Positions 56,857 through 64,000 of a stretch of DNA of 64,000 nt are shown here, one piece after another. Each line of letters opens with the position of its first letter. Position 1 is the stretch's first letter. Location of the stretch: contig NZ_LT984803.1 of NCBI RefSeq assembly GCF_900250115.1, positions 682,001 through 746,000 on the forward strand. Direction: 5' to 3'. The translations under genes and the position numbers were made by a program. Below the pieces are notes generated by a model. It was not told where the DNA came from, did not search any database, and was given only the letters and a program-made list of their open reading frames with translations. Source of the stretch: Cupriavidus taiwanensis (GTDB lineage: Bacteria; Pseudomonadota; Gammaproteobacteria; Burkholderiales; Burkholderiaceae).

Positions 56857-57957
56857 TCAGTGCGGCTTGATGGCGATCTTCAGCACGCCGTCGCGCTGGC
56901 TGGCGAACAGGTCGTACGCCGCGACGATATCTTCGAGCGGATAGTGGTGGGTTACCAGCAGGCCCAGGTCGACGCGGCCCGACTCGATCACGTTGACCAG
57001 CCGGCGCATGCGTTCCTTGCCGCCGGGGCACAGCGCCGTGTTGATCTTGTGGTCGCCCAGCCCCGCGGCAAACGCCGCCAGCGGGATGGTCAGGTCGCTC
57101 GAATACACCCCCAGGCTGGACAGCGTGCCGCCGGGCTTGAGTACGCGCAAGGCCTGCTCGAAGGTGGCCTGGGTGCCGAGCGCCTCGATCGAGGCATCGA
57201 CGCCGCGGCCGCCGGTCAGCTTCATGATTTCATCCACCACGTCGCAGTTGCGGAAATTCAGCGCGACGTCCGCGCCCATCTTGCGCGCGATCCCGAGCCG
57301 GTGGTCGTTGCCGTCGATGGCGATGATGGTGGTCGCGCCGCAGAGCCGCGCGCCGGCGGTCGCGCACAGGCCGATCGGGCCCTGGGCGAACACCGCGACG
57401 GTGTCGCCGATGCGGATGTTGGCATTCTCCGCGCCCTTGAAGCCGGTCGACATGATGTCGGGGCACATCAGCACCTGCTCGTCGGTGAGCCCGTCCGGGA
57501 TCGGCGCGAGGTTCGCCTGCGCATCGGGCACCAGCACATATTCCGCCTGGGTGCCGTCGATCAGGTTGCCGAAGCGCCAGCCCGCGGTGGCCTTGTAGCC
57601 ATGGCAGCCGCACAGCCCCTGCGGCACCAGGTAGCTGCCGTCCTGCGACGCCACGCCATCCTGCGCGGCATAGGAGTTGAAGTTCGGGCAGATTGCGCCG
57701 GCAATGACGCGCTGGCCTTCGCGGTAGCCGGCCACCGCGCTGCCCAGCTTCTCGATCACGCCGACGGGCTCGTGCCCCACCGTCAGGCCCGGGGCGACCG
57801 GGTATTCGCCCTTGAGGATATGCACGTCGGTGCCACAGATCGTGGTGGTGGTGATGCGGACCAGTGCATCGTTGGGACCGACATCGGGGATGGGCTTGTC
57901 GGCCAGTTCGATCCGGCCGGGCTCGACAAAGATGGCGGCTTTCATCATTGCGGTCAT
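56857..57957 (-). CDS. Zinc-dependent alcohol dehydrogenase (MDR family)
   Basis: 366 residues starting MTAMMKAAIFVEPGRIELAD. The catalytic zinc site is in TTICGTDVHILKGEYPV and LTVGHEPVG; the Rossmann fold starts at VAVFAQGPIGLCATAGARLC. The length and the sequence style (PNFNSYAAQDGVASQDGS) fit NAD(P)-dependent alcohol dehydrogenases of the bacterial secondary-alcohol type. The structural-zinc cysteines are not clearly present, as in that group. The start at 57957 follows GGGAG. It is divergent from the I78-like lipoprotein and stands alone. Confidence 0.9.
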   Translation of the reverse strand: MTAMMKAAIFVEPGRIELADKPIPDVGPNDALVRITTTTICGTDVHILKGEYPVAPGLTVGHEPVGVIEKLGSAVAGYREGQRVIAGAICPNFNSYAAQDGVASQDGSYLVPQGLCGCHGYKATAGWRFGNLIDGTQAEYVLVPDAQANLAPIPDGLTDEQVLMCPDIMSTGFKGAENANIRIGDTVAVFAQGPIGLCATAGARLCGATTIIAIDGNDHRLGIARKMGADVALNFRNCDVVDEIMKLTGGRGVDASIEALGTQATFEQALRVLKPGGTLSSLGVYSSDLTIPLAAFAAGLGDHKINTALCPGGKERMRRLVNVIESGRVDLGLLVTHHYPLEDIVAAYDLFASQRDGVLKIAIKPH

Positions 57958-58200
57958 GCGTTGCTCCCAGTGGGTACGGGTGGGGCGAATGGGCCCGGCG
58001 GTCGCCGGGCCTGCCTGATCCTTGATAGCACGCATGGGTTATAGGCTGCTTTATCCAGGTCAAGCGCGGACCTGGTCAGCAAAAGCCCGCTGCCGCGCCG
58101 ATTCAGCAAAAGTTTCAGATCTGGGTGAAAGGAAACGGAACCCCATGCGGCGCCATGTGTCCCAGAATCCTCTGACTCGCCAACCCTGACAGGAGCCTCC

Positions 58201-58533
58201 ATGCTTGCCATGATGCGCAGCCGGACCCACCAACTGCTGTGGCTGGCCGCGGGCGGCGCGTTGCTGGCCGGCTGCGCGGCCACTCCGGCGGAGCCGGCGG
58301 CGCCGGGCCCGCAAGGTTCGCGCGGCACGGCGGCCGGCTGTGCGGCAGACAAGCTGGCCGATGACGCGCTGGTCGGCAAGCCCGAGGCCGAAGCCATCGG
58401 CCTGCTGCAGGGCTGTGCCTGGCGCCTGGGCGAGCGCGACGGCCAGCAGTTCCCCGGCACCATGGACTACAACCCGCAGCGGCGCACGCTCGGGATCCAG
58501 GCCGGCAAGGTGGTGTGGGTGCGGCGCGGCTGA
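58201..58533 (+). CDS. Lipoprotein with I78 peptidase-inhibitor-like domain
   Basis: 110 residues starting MLAMMRSRTHQLLWLAAGGA. The lipobox LLAGC (Cys at 25) makes it lipid-anchored. The C-terminal half (ADKLADDALVGKPEAEAI, GTMDYNPQRRTLGIQAGKVV) matches the layout of the I78 potato-type inhibitor family common in bacterial lipoproteins. A role as a periplasmic inhibitor of serine proteases is suggested by family. Divergent from the alcohol dehydrogenase gene. Confidence is moderate because the I78 match is by eye. Confidence 0.65.
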   Translation: MLAMMRSRTHQLLWLAAGGALLAGCAATPAEPAAPGPQGSRGTAAGCAADKLADDALVGKPEAEAIGLLQGCAWRLGERDGQQFPGTMDYNPQRRTLGIQAGKVVWVRRG

Positions 58534-58556
58534 GGCCGCGTCCATGCCGCTGTTGA

Positions 58557-58573
58557 CGGGTCATCTTGACCCG
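58557..58573. repeat. Inverted repeat between the I78-like gene and the iron-binding protein gene
   Basis: CGGGTCA-TCT-TGACCCG, a perfect 7-bp inverted repeat with no T-run. It may be an operator. Confidence 0.4.
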
Positions 58574-58607
58574 GCGCAAGCGTCGCCCAACATGACAGAA
58601 ATGTAAT

Positions 58608-58636
58608 TTGACCACCTGAACAAGAATCAATATTGT
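58608..58636 (+). promoter_or_regulatory. Sigma-70 promoter of the iron-binding protein gene, with a possible Fur-like operator
   Basis: TTGACC (58608-58613), a 17-base spacer, then TATTGT (58631-58636). An AT-rich imperfect palindrome, 58619-58639, overlaps the -10 and could be a Fur site, since the gene encodes an Fe3+ uptake protein. The promoter is a good match; the Fur site is a weak match. Confidence 0.6.
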
Positions 58637-58717
58637 TTTCCGCTGACCGGAGTCCAAACACCGGGCGGCGTCGGGGGTGTCCGGCGGCTGCCCGAACCAT
58701 GCTGGGGAGCCAACCGC

Positions 58718-59755
58718 GTGAAAACCACCATCCGAACCTTGCTGCCGCGCGCCGCGGCACTGGCCCTGCTGACGCTGCCGCTTGCGGCGGCGGCCCAGGA
58801 AAAGGTGCTCAACCTCTACACCGCGCGGCACTACCAGACCGACGAGGCGCTGTACGCCAACTTCACCAAGCAGACCGGCATCAGGATCAACCGCATCGAA
58901 GGCCAGGAAGATCCGCTGCTGGAGCGCATCCGCAATGAAGGCGCCAACAGCCCGGCGGACGTGTTCATCACGGTGGATATCGGGCGCCTGTGGCGCGCCC
59001 AGCAGGCCGGCGTGTTTGCGCCAGTGAAGTCGAAGGTGCTGGAATCGCGCATCCCGGCCAACTATCGCGATCCCAATGGCGAGTGGTTCGGCTTCTCGGC
59101 ACGCGGCCGCGTGATCGCCTACAACAAGGCCGCGGTCAAGGCGGGCGATATCGCCAGCTATGAAGACCTGGCGGATCCCAAGTGGAAGGGCAAGCTCTGC
59201 ACGCGTTCCAGCGGCCATGTCTACAACCTGTCGCTGATTTCCAGCCTGATCGCCCACGACGGCGAAGCCCGCACCGAGCAATGGGCGCGCGGCGTCGCCG
59301 CCAACCTGGCACGCGTGCCCAAGGGCGGCGACACTGACCAGCTCAAGGCGGTCGCCGCCGGCGAGTGCGACGTGGCCATCGCCAATACCTACTACATCGC
59401 GCGGCTGCTGAAGTCGACCAAGCCCGAAGACAAGGCCGTGGCCGAGAAGCTGGGCGTGGTCTGGCCCAATCAGTCGAGCCAGGGCGTGCACATGAACGTC
59501 TCCGGCGGCGGCATGCTCAAGCACGCGCCCAACAAGGACGCGGCGGTCAAGTTCCTGGAGTACCTGGCCAGCGACGAGGCGCAGCGCTACTTTGCCGACG
59601 GCAACAACGAATGGCCGGTGGTGAAGGGCGTGAAAGTCAGCAACCCCGTGCTGGAAGCGCTGGGCGAGTTCAAGTCCGACACCATCAACGTGGCCGAGCT
59701 GGGCAAGTACCAGCCGCAGGCGCAGAAGCTGGTGGATCGGGCGGGGTTCAAGTAA
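58718..59755 (+). CDS. Fe3+ ABC transporter periplasmic substrate-binding protein
   Basis: 345 residues with a signal peptide (LALLTLPLAAAAQ). The N-terminal KVLNLYTARHYQTDEALYAN and the tyrosine pair in AIANTYYIARLL are the ligand features of FutA/FbpA/AfuA-type iron-binding proteins. It captures ferric ions in the periplasm for the permease and ATPase at 60745 and 62541. It starts with GTG at 58718 after GGGGAG. Iron is the likely metal; other cations cannot be ruled out. Confidence 0.92.
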   Translation: MKTTIRTLLPRAAALALLTLPLAAAAQEKVLNLYTARHYQTDEALYANFTKQTGIRINRIEGQEDPLLERIRNEGANSPADVFITVDIGRLWRAQQAGVFAPVKSKVLESRIPANYRDPNGEWFGFSARGRVIAYNKAAVKAGDIASYEDLADPKWKGKLCTRSSGHVYNLSLISSLIAHDGEARTEQWARGVAANLARVPKGGDTDQLKAVAAGECDVAIANTYYIARLLKSTKPEDKAVAEKLGVVWPNQSSQGVHMNVSGGGMLKHAPNKDAAVKFLEYLASDEAQRYFADGNNEWPVVKGVKVSNPVLEALGEFKSDTINVAELGKYQPQAQKLVDRAGFK

Positions 59756-59773
59756 GCAAACTGCGGGTGTTTT

Positions 59774-59893
59774 CTCCCCTGTCCCGCTTGCGGGAGAGGG
59801 GCAGGGGGTGAGGGCAGGCGCTGGCATACTGCAGGCTTTACTTCGTGGCCGCTCACGCCGTCACCTCAACCGTCTCCCGCACGCGGGACAGGC
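59774..59893. repeat. REP-like inverted pair (BIME-like), copy 2
   Basis: Palindromic units at 59776-59801 and 59868-59891 in inverted orientation, with the same internal order (GGGGTGAGGGCAGGCGCTGG, then CTTTACTTCGTGG) as 43111-43234. The arms are slightly degenerate (GTCCCGC, GGGACAGG). It lies between the iron-binding protein gene and the HEAT-like gene. Confidence 0.8.
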
Positions 59894-59963
59894 AGCAAAG
59901 CACCCAGAACGATGATGGAAAAGCTGGCCGCGGTGCACCAGCTCTCAGCTCTTCAGTTGTCTG

Positions 59964-60635
59964 TTACAGCAAGAACCGCTTGTTCCCCGTCACCTGCGCC
60001 GGCTCGACCTTGCGGAACGTCAGCTTGACGCTGCTGTTGAGCCGCCGCCCCGCCTGCCTGCGCACCAGCGCCCGGTGCAGCAGGCCCTTGTGACCGACCG
60101 TGCCTTCGGCATAGGGCTGGTCCGAGGTCGAGCCCAGCGCCATCGCCGCCAGCGCCTGGTTGCGCTCTGCGGCACTTTTTTCCAGCAGCTTGTCCAGCGC
60201 CATGCGCGCGCGCACCTGTGCGGCCAGCGCGGTATCGCCCGGGTTGGCGCGGGCGCGCTCGGCGTGCCACGGCAGCAGCACCTTGCCGGCCAGGCGACGC
60301 AGCGCGGCGCGCAGTTCCGCCCCGTCCATGCGGGTTTCCTGCACGATCCAGACGGCATCATGGCGCACCGCCGCCTCGGCATCGGCCATGCGGCGCACCA
60401 GCGCCGGCTGCAGCGCGGGCGCGGAGAATTGCCGCGCGCGGCGCACCGCGTTGAGGGCGATGCGGCGTACCTGCGGGTTGGCATGGTCGAACAGGTCATC
60501 GATCACGCGCGTGGCGGTGTCGGCCGAGCCGATCATCTCGGCCAGCTGTCCGGCCAGCGAGACTTCTTCCACGCCGCTCAGCCTGGTGCGGCTGAGCCGG
60601 TTCAACTTGAACAGCAGGATGTGATATCGCAGCAT
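59964..60635 (-). CDS. HEAT-repeat-like hypothetical protein
   Basis: 223 residues from MLRYHILLFKLNRLS (60635); an ATG at 60656 adds seven residues. The centre shows helical HEAT-like repeats (VIDDLFDHANPQVRRIALNA, LVRRMADAEAAVRHDAVWIV). There is no signal peptide and no membrane segment. It lies between the iron-binding protein and permease genes on the minus strand, and reads out toward the iron-binding protein gene. I do not recognise the family beyond HEAT-like; the function is unknown. Confidence 0.6.
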   Translation of the reverse strand: MLRYHILLFKLNRLSRTRLSGVEEVSLAGQLAEMIGSADTATRVIDDLFDHANPQVRRIALNAVRRARQFSAPALQPALVRRMADAEAAVRHDAVWIVQETRMDGAELRAALRRLAGKVLLPWHAERARANPGDTALAAQVRARMALDKLLEKSAAERNQALAAMALGSTSDQPYAEGTVGHKGLLHRALVRRQAGRRLNSSVKLTFRKVEPAQVTGNKRFLL

Positions 60636-60744
60636 GGGCTCTTGCGCGGCGGGCATGCCGCGGGTCGCGCCCGGGCGGGTGCCGGGCCATAAGAGGCTAT
60701 CGGCGCGAGGCGCGCGCGACTTTAGCGCGGCCGGCGCGCGCGGC

Positions 60745-62388
60745 TCAGCGCTGCGCCTGGCGGCGGATCGTGCGCGACAGCACGATCACCGGCAGCAGCC
60801 CGACTGCCACGATCACCAGCGAGGCGGTGGCGGCCTCGGTCAGGCGCTCGTCGGCGGCCAGGTTGTAGGCCTGCACCGCCAGCGTGTCGAAATTGAACGG
60901 CCGCATCACGAAAGTGGCCGGCAGTTCCTTCATCACGTCGACAAAGACGATCAGCGCGGCGGTCAGCAAGCTGCCGCGCAGCATCGGCAGATGCACGCGC
61001 CGCAGCGTGGCGCCGGGACCGTGGCCCAGGCTGCGCGCGGCGGCGTCCATGCTGGGCGTGATCTTGCCCAGCCCGGCGTTAACGGCCTGCAGCGCCACCC
61101 CCAGGAAGCGCACCAGCAGCGCATAGACCAGCGCGGCGATGCCGCCGGTCAGCAGCAGCCCCACCGAAACCCCGAACTGCTGCTGCAGCCAGGCCGACAG
61201 CGCATTGTCCAGCCGCGCCACCGGCACCAGCACGCCCACCGCGATAACCGAGCCCGGCAGCGCATAGCCCATGCCGCACACCCGGGTCAGGGCGCGCATC
61301 AGCCAGCCGCGCTTGCCGTTGACCGCGCGCGCGGCATAGCCCACCGCCAGCGCCACCGCCACCGCCGCCAGTGCGGTGGCGCTGGCCAGCAGGAAGCTGT
61401 TGCGCACCAGGCCGACAAAGCGCGGGCCGAACTGCGCGTCGCCATCGGTAAAGGCCATGCGGCACAGCATCAGCGCGGGCACCACGAAGCCCAGCAGCAC
61501 CGGCACCAGGCATGCCGCCAGCGCCAGCCCGCCGCGCGCGCCGTCCAGGGTCCAGGTCGCGGCGCGGCGCTGGTTGCCGAACACCTGCGCGCGGCCGCGG
61601 CTGGCGCGCTCCATCAGCAGGATGGCGGCGACGAACAGCAGCATGCAGGCGGACAACTGCGCCGCGGCGTTCTTGTCGCCCAGCGAGAACCACGCGCGGT
61701 AGATGCCGGTGGAGAAGGTCGGGATGGCGAAATAGGCGACGGTGCCGAAGTCCGCCAGCGTTTCCATCATCGCCAGCGCGGTGCCGGCGACGATGCCCGG
61801 GCGTGCCAGCGGCAGCACCACGCGCCAGAGCCGGCTCCAGCCGCCGTGGCCGAGCAGGCGCGCGGCCTCGAGCGTGTTCTGGGTCTGCTGCAGGAACGCG
61901 GCGCGCTCGGTCAGGTAGACGTACGGGTACAGCACCAGCGAGAACAGCGCGATCGCGCCGCCGAGCGAGCGGATTTCCGGAAACCAGTACTCACGCGCGC
62001 GCCAGCCGGTCAGTTCGCGCAGCCAGCCCTGCACCGGGCCGGCGAACTGCAGCGCATCGGTGTAGGCGTAGGCGATCACATAGGCCGGCATCGCCATCGG
62101 CAACACCAGCGCCCATTCCATCACGGCGTGGCCGGGGAAGCGGTAGGTCGAGACCAGCCAGGCGGTGGTCACGCCCAGCAGCAGCACGCCCGCGCCGACG
62201 CCGCCCAGCAGCCAGACGGTGTTGAGCACGTACTCGGCCAGCACCGTGTCGATCAGGTGGCGCCAGGTGTCGCCGGCGGGCAGCAGCACGGCCGAGGCGA
62301 TCACGAGCACGGGCACGGCGATCAGCAGCGCCATCGCCACGGTGGCCAGGGTCAGGGGATGGAAGCGGCGGCGGCTGGTCAGGAGCAT
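60745..62388 (-). CDS. Fe3+-type ABC transporter permease (fused two-domain)
   Basis: 547 residues with about twelve helices in two related halves, each ending in an EAA-like loop (NTLEAARLLGHGGWSRLWRV and SMDAAARSLGHGPGATLRRV). This fused FbpB/FutB/SfuB layout is typical of ferric-iron importers. Each half starts with a set of membrane helices; both EAA loops should dock on the ATPase. The start at 62388 has weak ribosome signals. It is divergent from the ATPase gene at 62541 (152-base gap) and downstream of it in function. Confidence 0.92.
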   Translation of the reverse strand: MLLTSRRRFHPLTLATVAMALLIAVPVLVIASAVLLPAGDTWRHLIDTVLAEYVLNTVWLLGGVGAGVLLLGVTTAWLVSTYRFPGHAVMEWALVLPMAMPAYVIAYAYTDALQFAGPVQGWLRELTGWRAREYWFPEIRSLGGAIALFSLVLYPYVYLTERAAFLQQTQNTLEAARLLGHGGWSRLWRVVLPLARPGIVAGTALAMMETLADFGTVAYFAIPTFSTGIYRAWFSLGDKNAAAQLSACMLLFVAAILLMERASRGRAQVFGNQRRAATWTLDGARGGLALAACLVPVLLGFVVPALMLCRMAFTDGDAQFGPRFVGLVRNSFLLASATALAAVAVALAVGYAARAVNGKRGWLMRALTRVCGMGYALPGSVIAVGVLVPVARLDNALSAWLQQQFGVSVGLLLTGGIAALVYALLVRFLGVALQAVNAGLGKITPSMDAAARSLGHGPGATLRRVHLPMLRGSLLTAALIVFVDVMKELPATFVMRPFNFDTLAVQAYNLAADERLTEAATASLVIVAVGLLPVIVLSRTIRRQAQR

Positions 62389-62528
62389 GCGCGGGAACAG
62401 TGAGCAGAATGCGGCCCGCCGGACCTGTGCCTGGTGGCGCGGTATGCGGGCTGACGCATTCTAGCAATGCCGGCGCCGCCGGCCCGCCGGAACCGGACAA
62501 GCGCGGTCCCGGTTCCCTGACACGTCCC

Positions 62529-62534
62529 TATAAT
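62529..62534 (+). promoter_or_regulatory. -10 element directly before the ABC ATPase start
   Basis: A perfect TATAAT six bases before the ATG at 62541. If it is used, transcription starts on or near the ATG and the mRNA is leaderless. There is no Shine-Dalgarno and no good -35 at 17 bases. Confidence 0.5.
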
Positions 62535-62540
62535 GCGCAC

Positions 62541-63674
<1,134 letters not shown>

Positions 63675-63752
63675 GCGCGCGTGCAGGCGGCAGGCGCCGA
63701 TGGTCTACACTGTGGCGTTCTGCATCTTGCGCACTGACAGGGCCTGACTACC

Positions 63753-64000
63753 GTGGCGGACACGCTGTTTTCCGAATCTCCCGACCGTTCCCGGCAACCG
63801 CTGGCGGAGCGCCTGCGCCCTCGCACCATCGACGAGGTGATCGGCCAGCAGCACCTGCTGGGCGCGGGCAAGCCGCTGCGCGTGGCGTTCGAGTCGGGCG
63901 AGCCGCATTCGATGATCCTGTGGGGGCCGCCCGGCGTGGGCAAGACCACGCTGGCGCGGCTGATGGCGGACGCGTTCGAAGCCGAATTCATCGCGCTGTC
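63753..64000 (+). CDS. rarA: Replication-associated recombination protein RarA (5' part only)
   Basis: About 82 residues are visible, starting with GTG at 63753 (reads [20 protein letters not shown]). RarA/MgsA signatures are present: [19 protein letters not shown], then [17 protein letters not shown] (Walker A). RarA is an AAA+ ATPase that acts at stalled replication forks. In many betaproteobacteria it follows lolA; here about 7 kb with the alcohol dehydrogenase and iron importer genes separates them. The rest lies beyond the window. Confidence 0.93.
   Translation, partial: MADTLFSESPDRSRQPLAERLRPRTIDEVIGQQHLLGAGKPLRVAFESGEPHSMILWGPPGVGKTTLARLMADAFEAEFIAL

Overview
This is a GC-rich (about two thirds G+C by eye) betaproteobacterial chromosome segment. 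Three neighbourhoods, hemL-rubredoxin-pilGHIJ-chpA, nadE-glnB and trxB-ftsK-lolA, together with the protein sequences, point to Burkholderiaceae, most likely Cupriavidus or Ralstonia. The genus is an inference from gene order and protein style, not from a database search. No rRNA, tRNA, CRISPR array, transposase or prophage was recognised.

Layout. (1) Positions 1-11251, minus strand: a Tad/Flp type IVc pilus locus. In transcription order it reads two Flp prepilins, prepilin peptidase, an unusual AAA+ ATPase, RcpC/CpaB, secretin RcpA/CpaC, a small lipoprotein, TadG-like, two TadE-like pseudopilins, TadZ/CpaE, TadA/CpaF, and TadB (cut by the window edge). (2) 11252-12453: 1.2 kb with no convincing gene. 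(3) 12454-25410: a mixed accessory block. It holds a GT87-like membrane glycosyltransferase, a GtrB-like glycosyltransferase, an operon of a sigma-54 activator (VpsR type), a methyltransferase and GtrA, a LysR regulator, a PAP2 phosphatase, a membrane-embedded spermidine-synthase-like protein, an MFS transporter and an isoprenylcysteine-methyltransferase-like membrane protein. A 43-bp imperfect direct repeat links the LysR upstream region with the MFS promoter region and brackets the PAP2/synthase pair. (4) 25615-29474: two TPM-domain proteins with LemA, then hemL and rubredoxin. (5) 29812-39725: a chemosensory operon for twitching motility (PilG, PilH, PilI, PilJ and a 1962-residue ChpA hybrid kinase). 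(6) 39861-44969: a proline-rich secreted protein and a likely catabolic set (aldehyde dehydrogenase, small membrane protein, SDR dehydrogenase, ACS-type MFS importer). (7) 45174-56827: housekeeping genes (ppa, cytochrome b561, a GNAT-like protein, nadE, glnB, a UPF0126 membrane protein, Smr, trxB, ftsK, lolA and a lipoprotein). (8) 56857-63674: an alcohol dehydrogenase, an I78-like lipoprotein and an Fe3+-type ABC importer whose three genes lie in mixed orientations. (9) 63753 to the end: the start of rarA.

How it works together. The two large systems are both surface-pilus machines: Tad pili for adherence, and the Pil-Chp signalling array that controls twitching pili. The GtrA/GtrB/GT87 genes and the VpsR-type activator suggest surface-glycan modification. 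A dispersed palindromic repeat (REP-like) occurs three times between 39.7 and 59.9 kb, twice as an inverted pair.

The best candidates for something little described are the AAA+ ATPase inside the tad operon, the PAP2 plus membrane SpeE-like pair bracketed by a duplicated promoter, and the inverted REP pairs.
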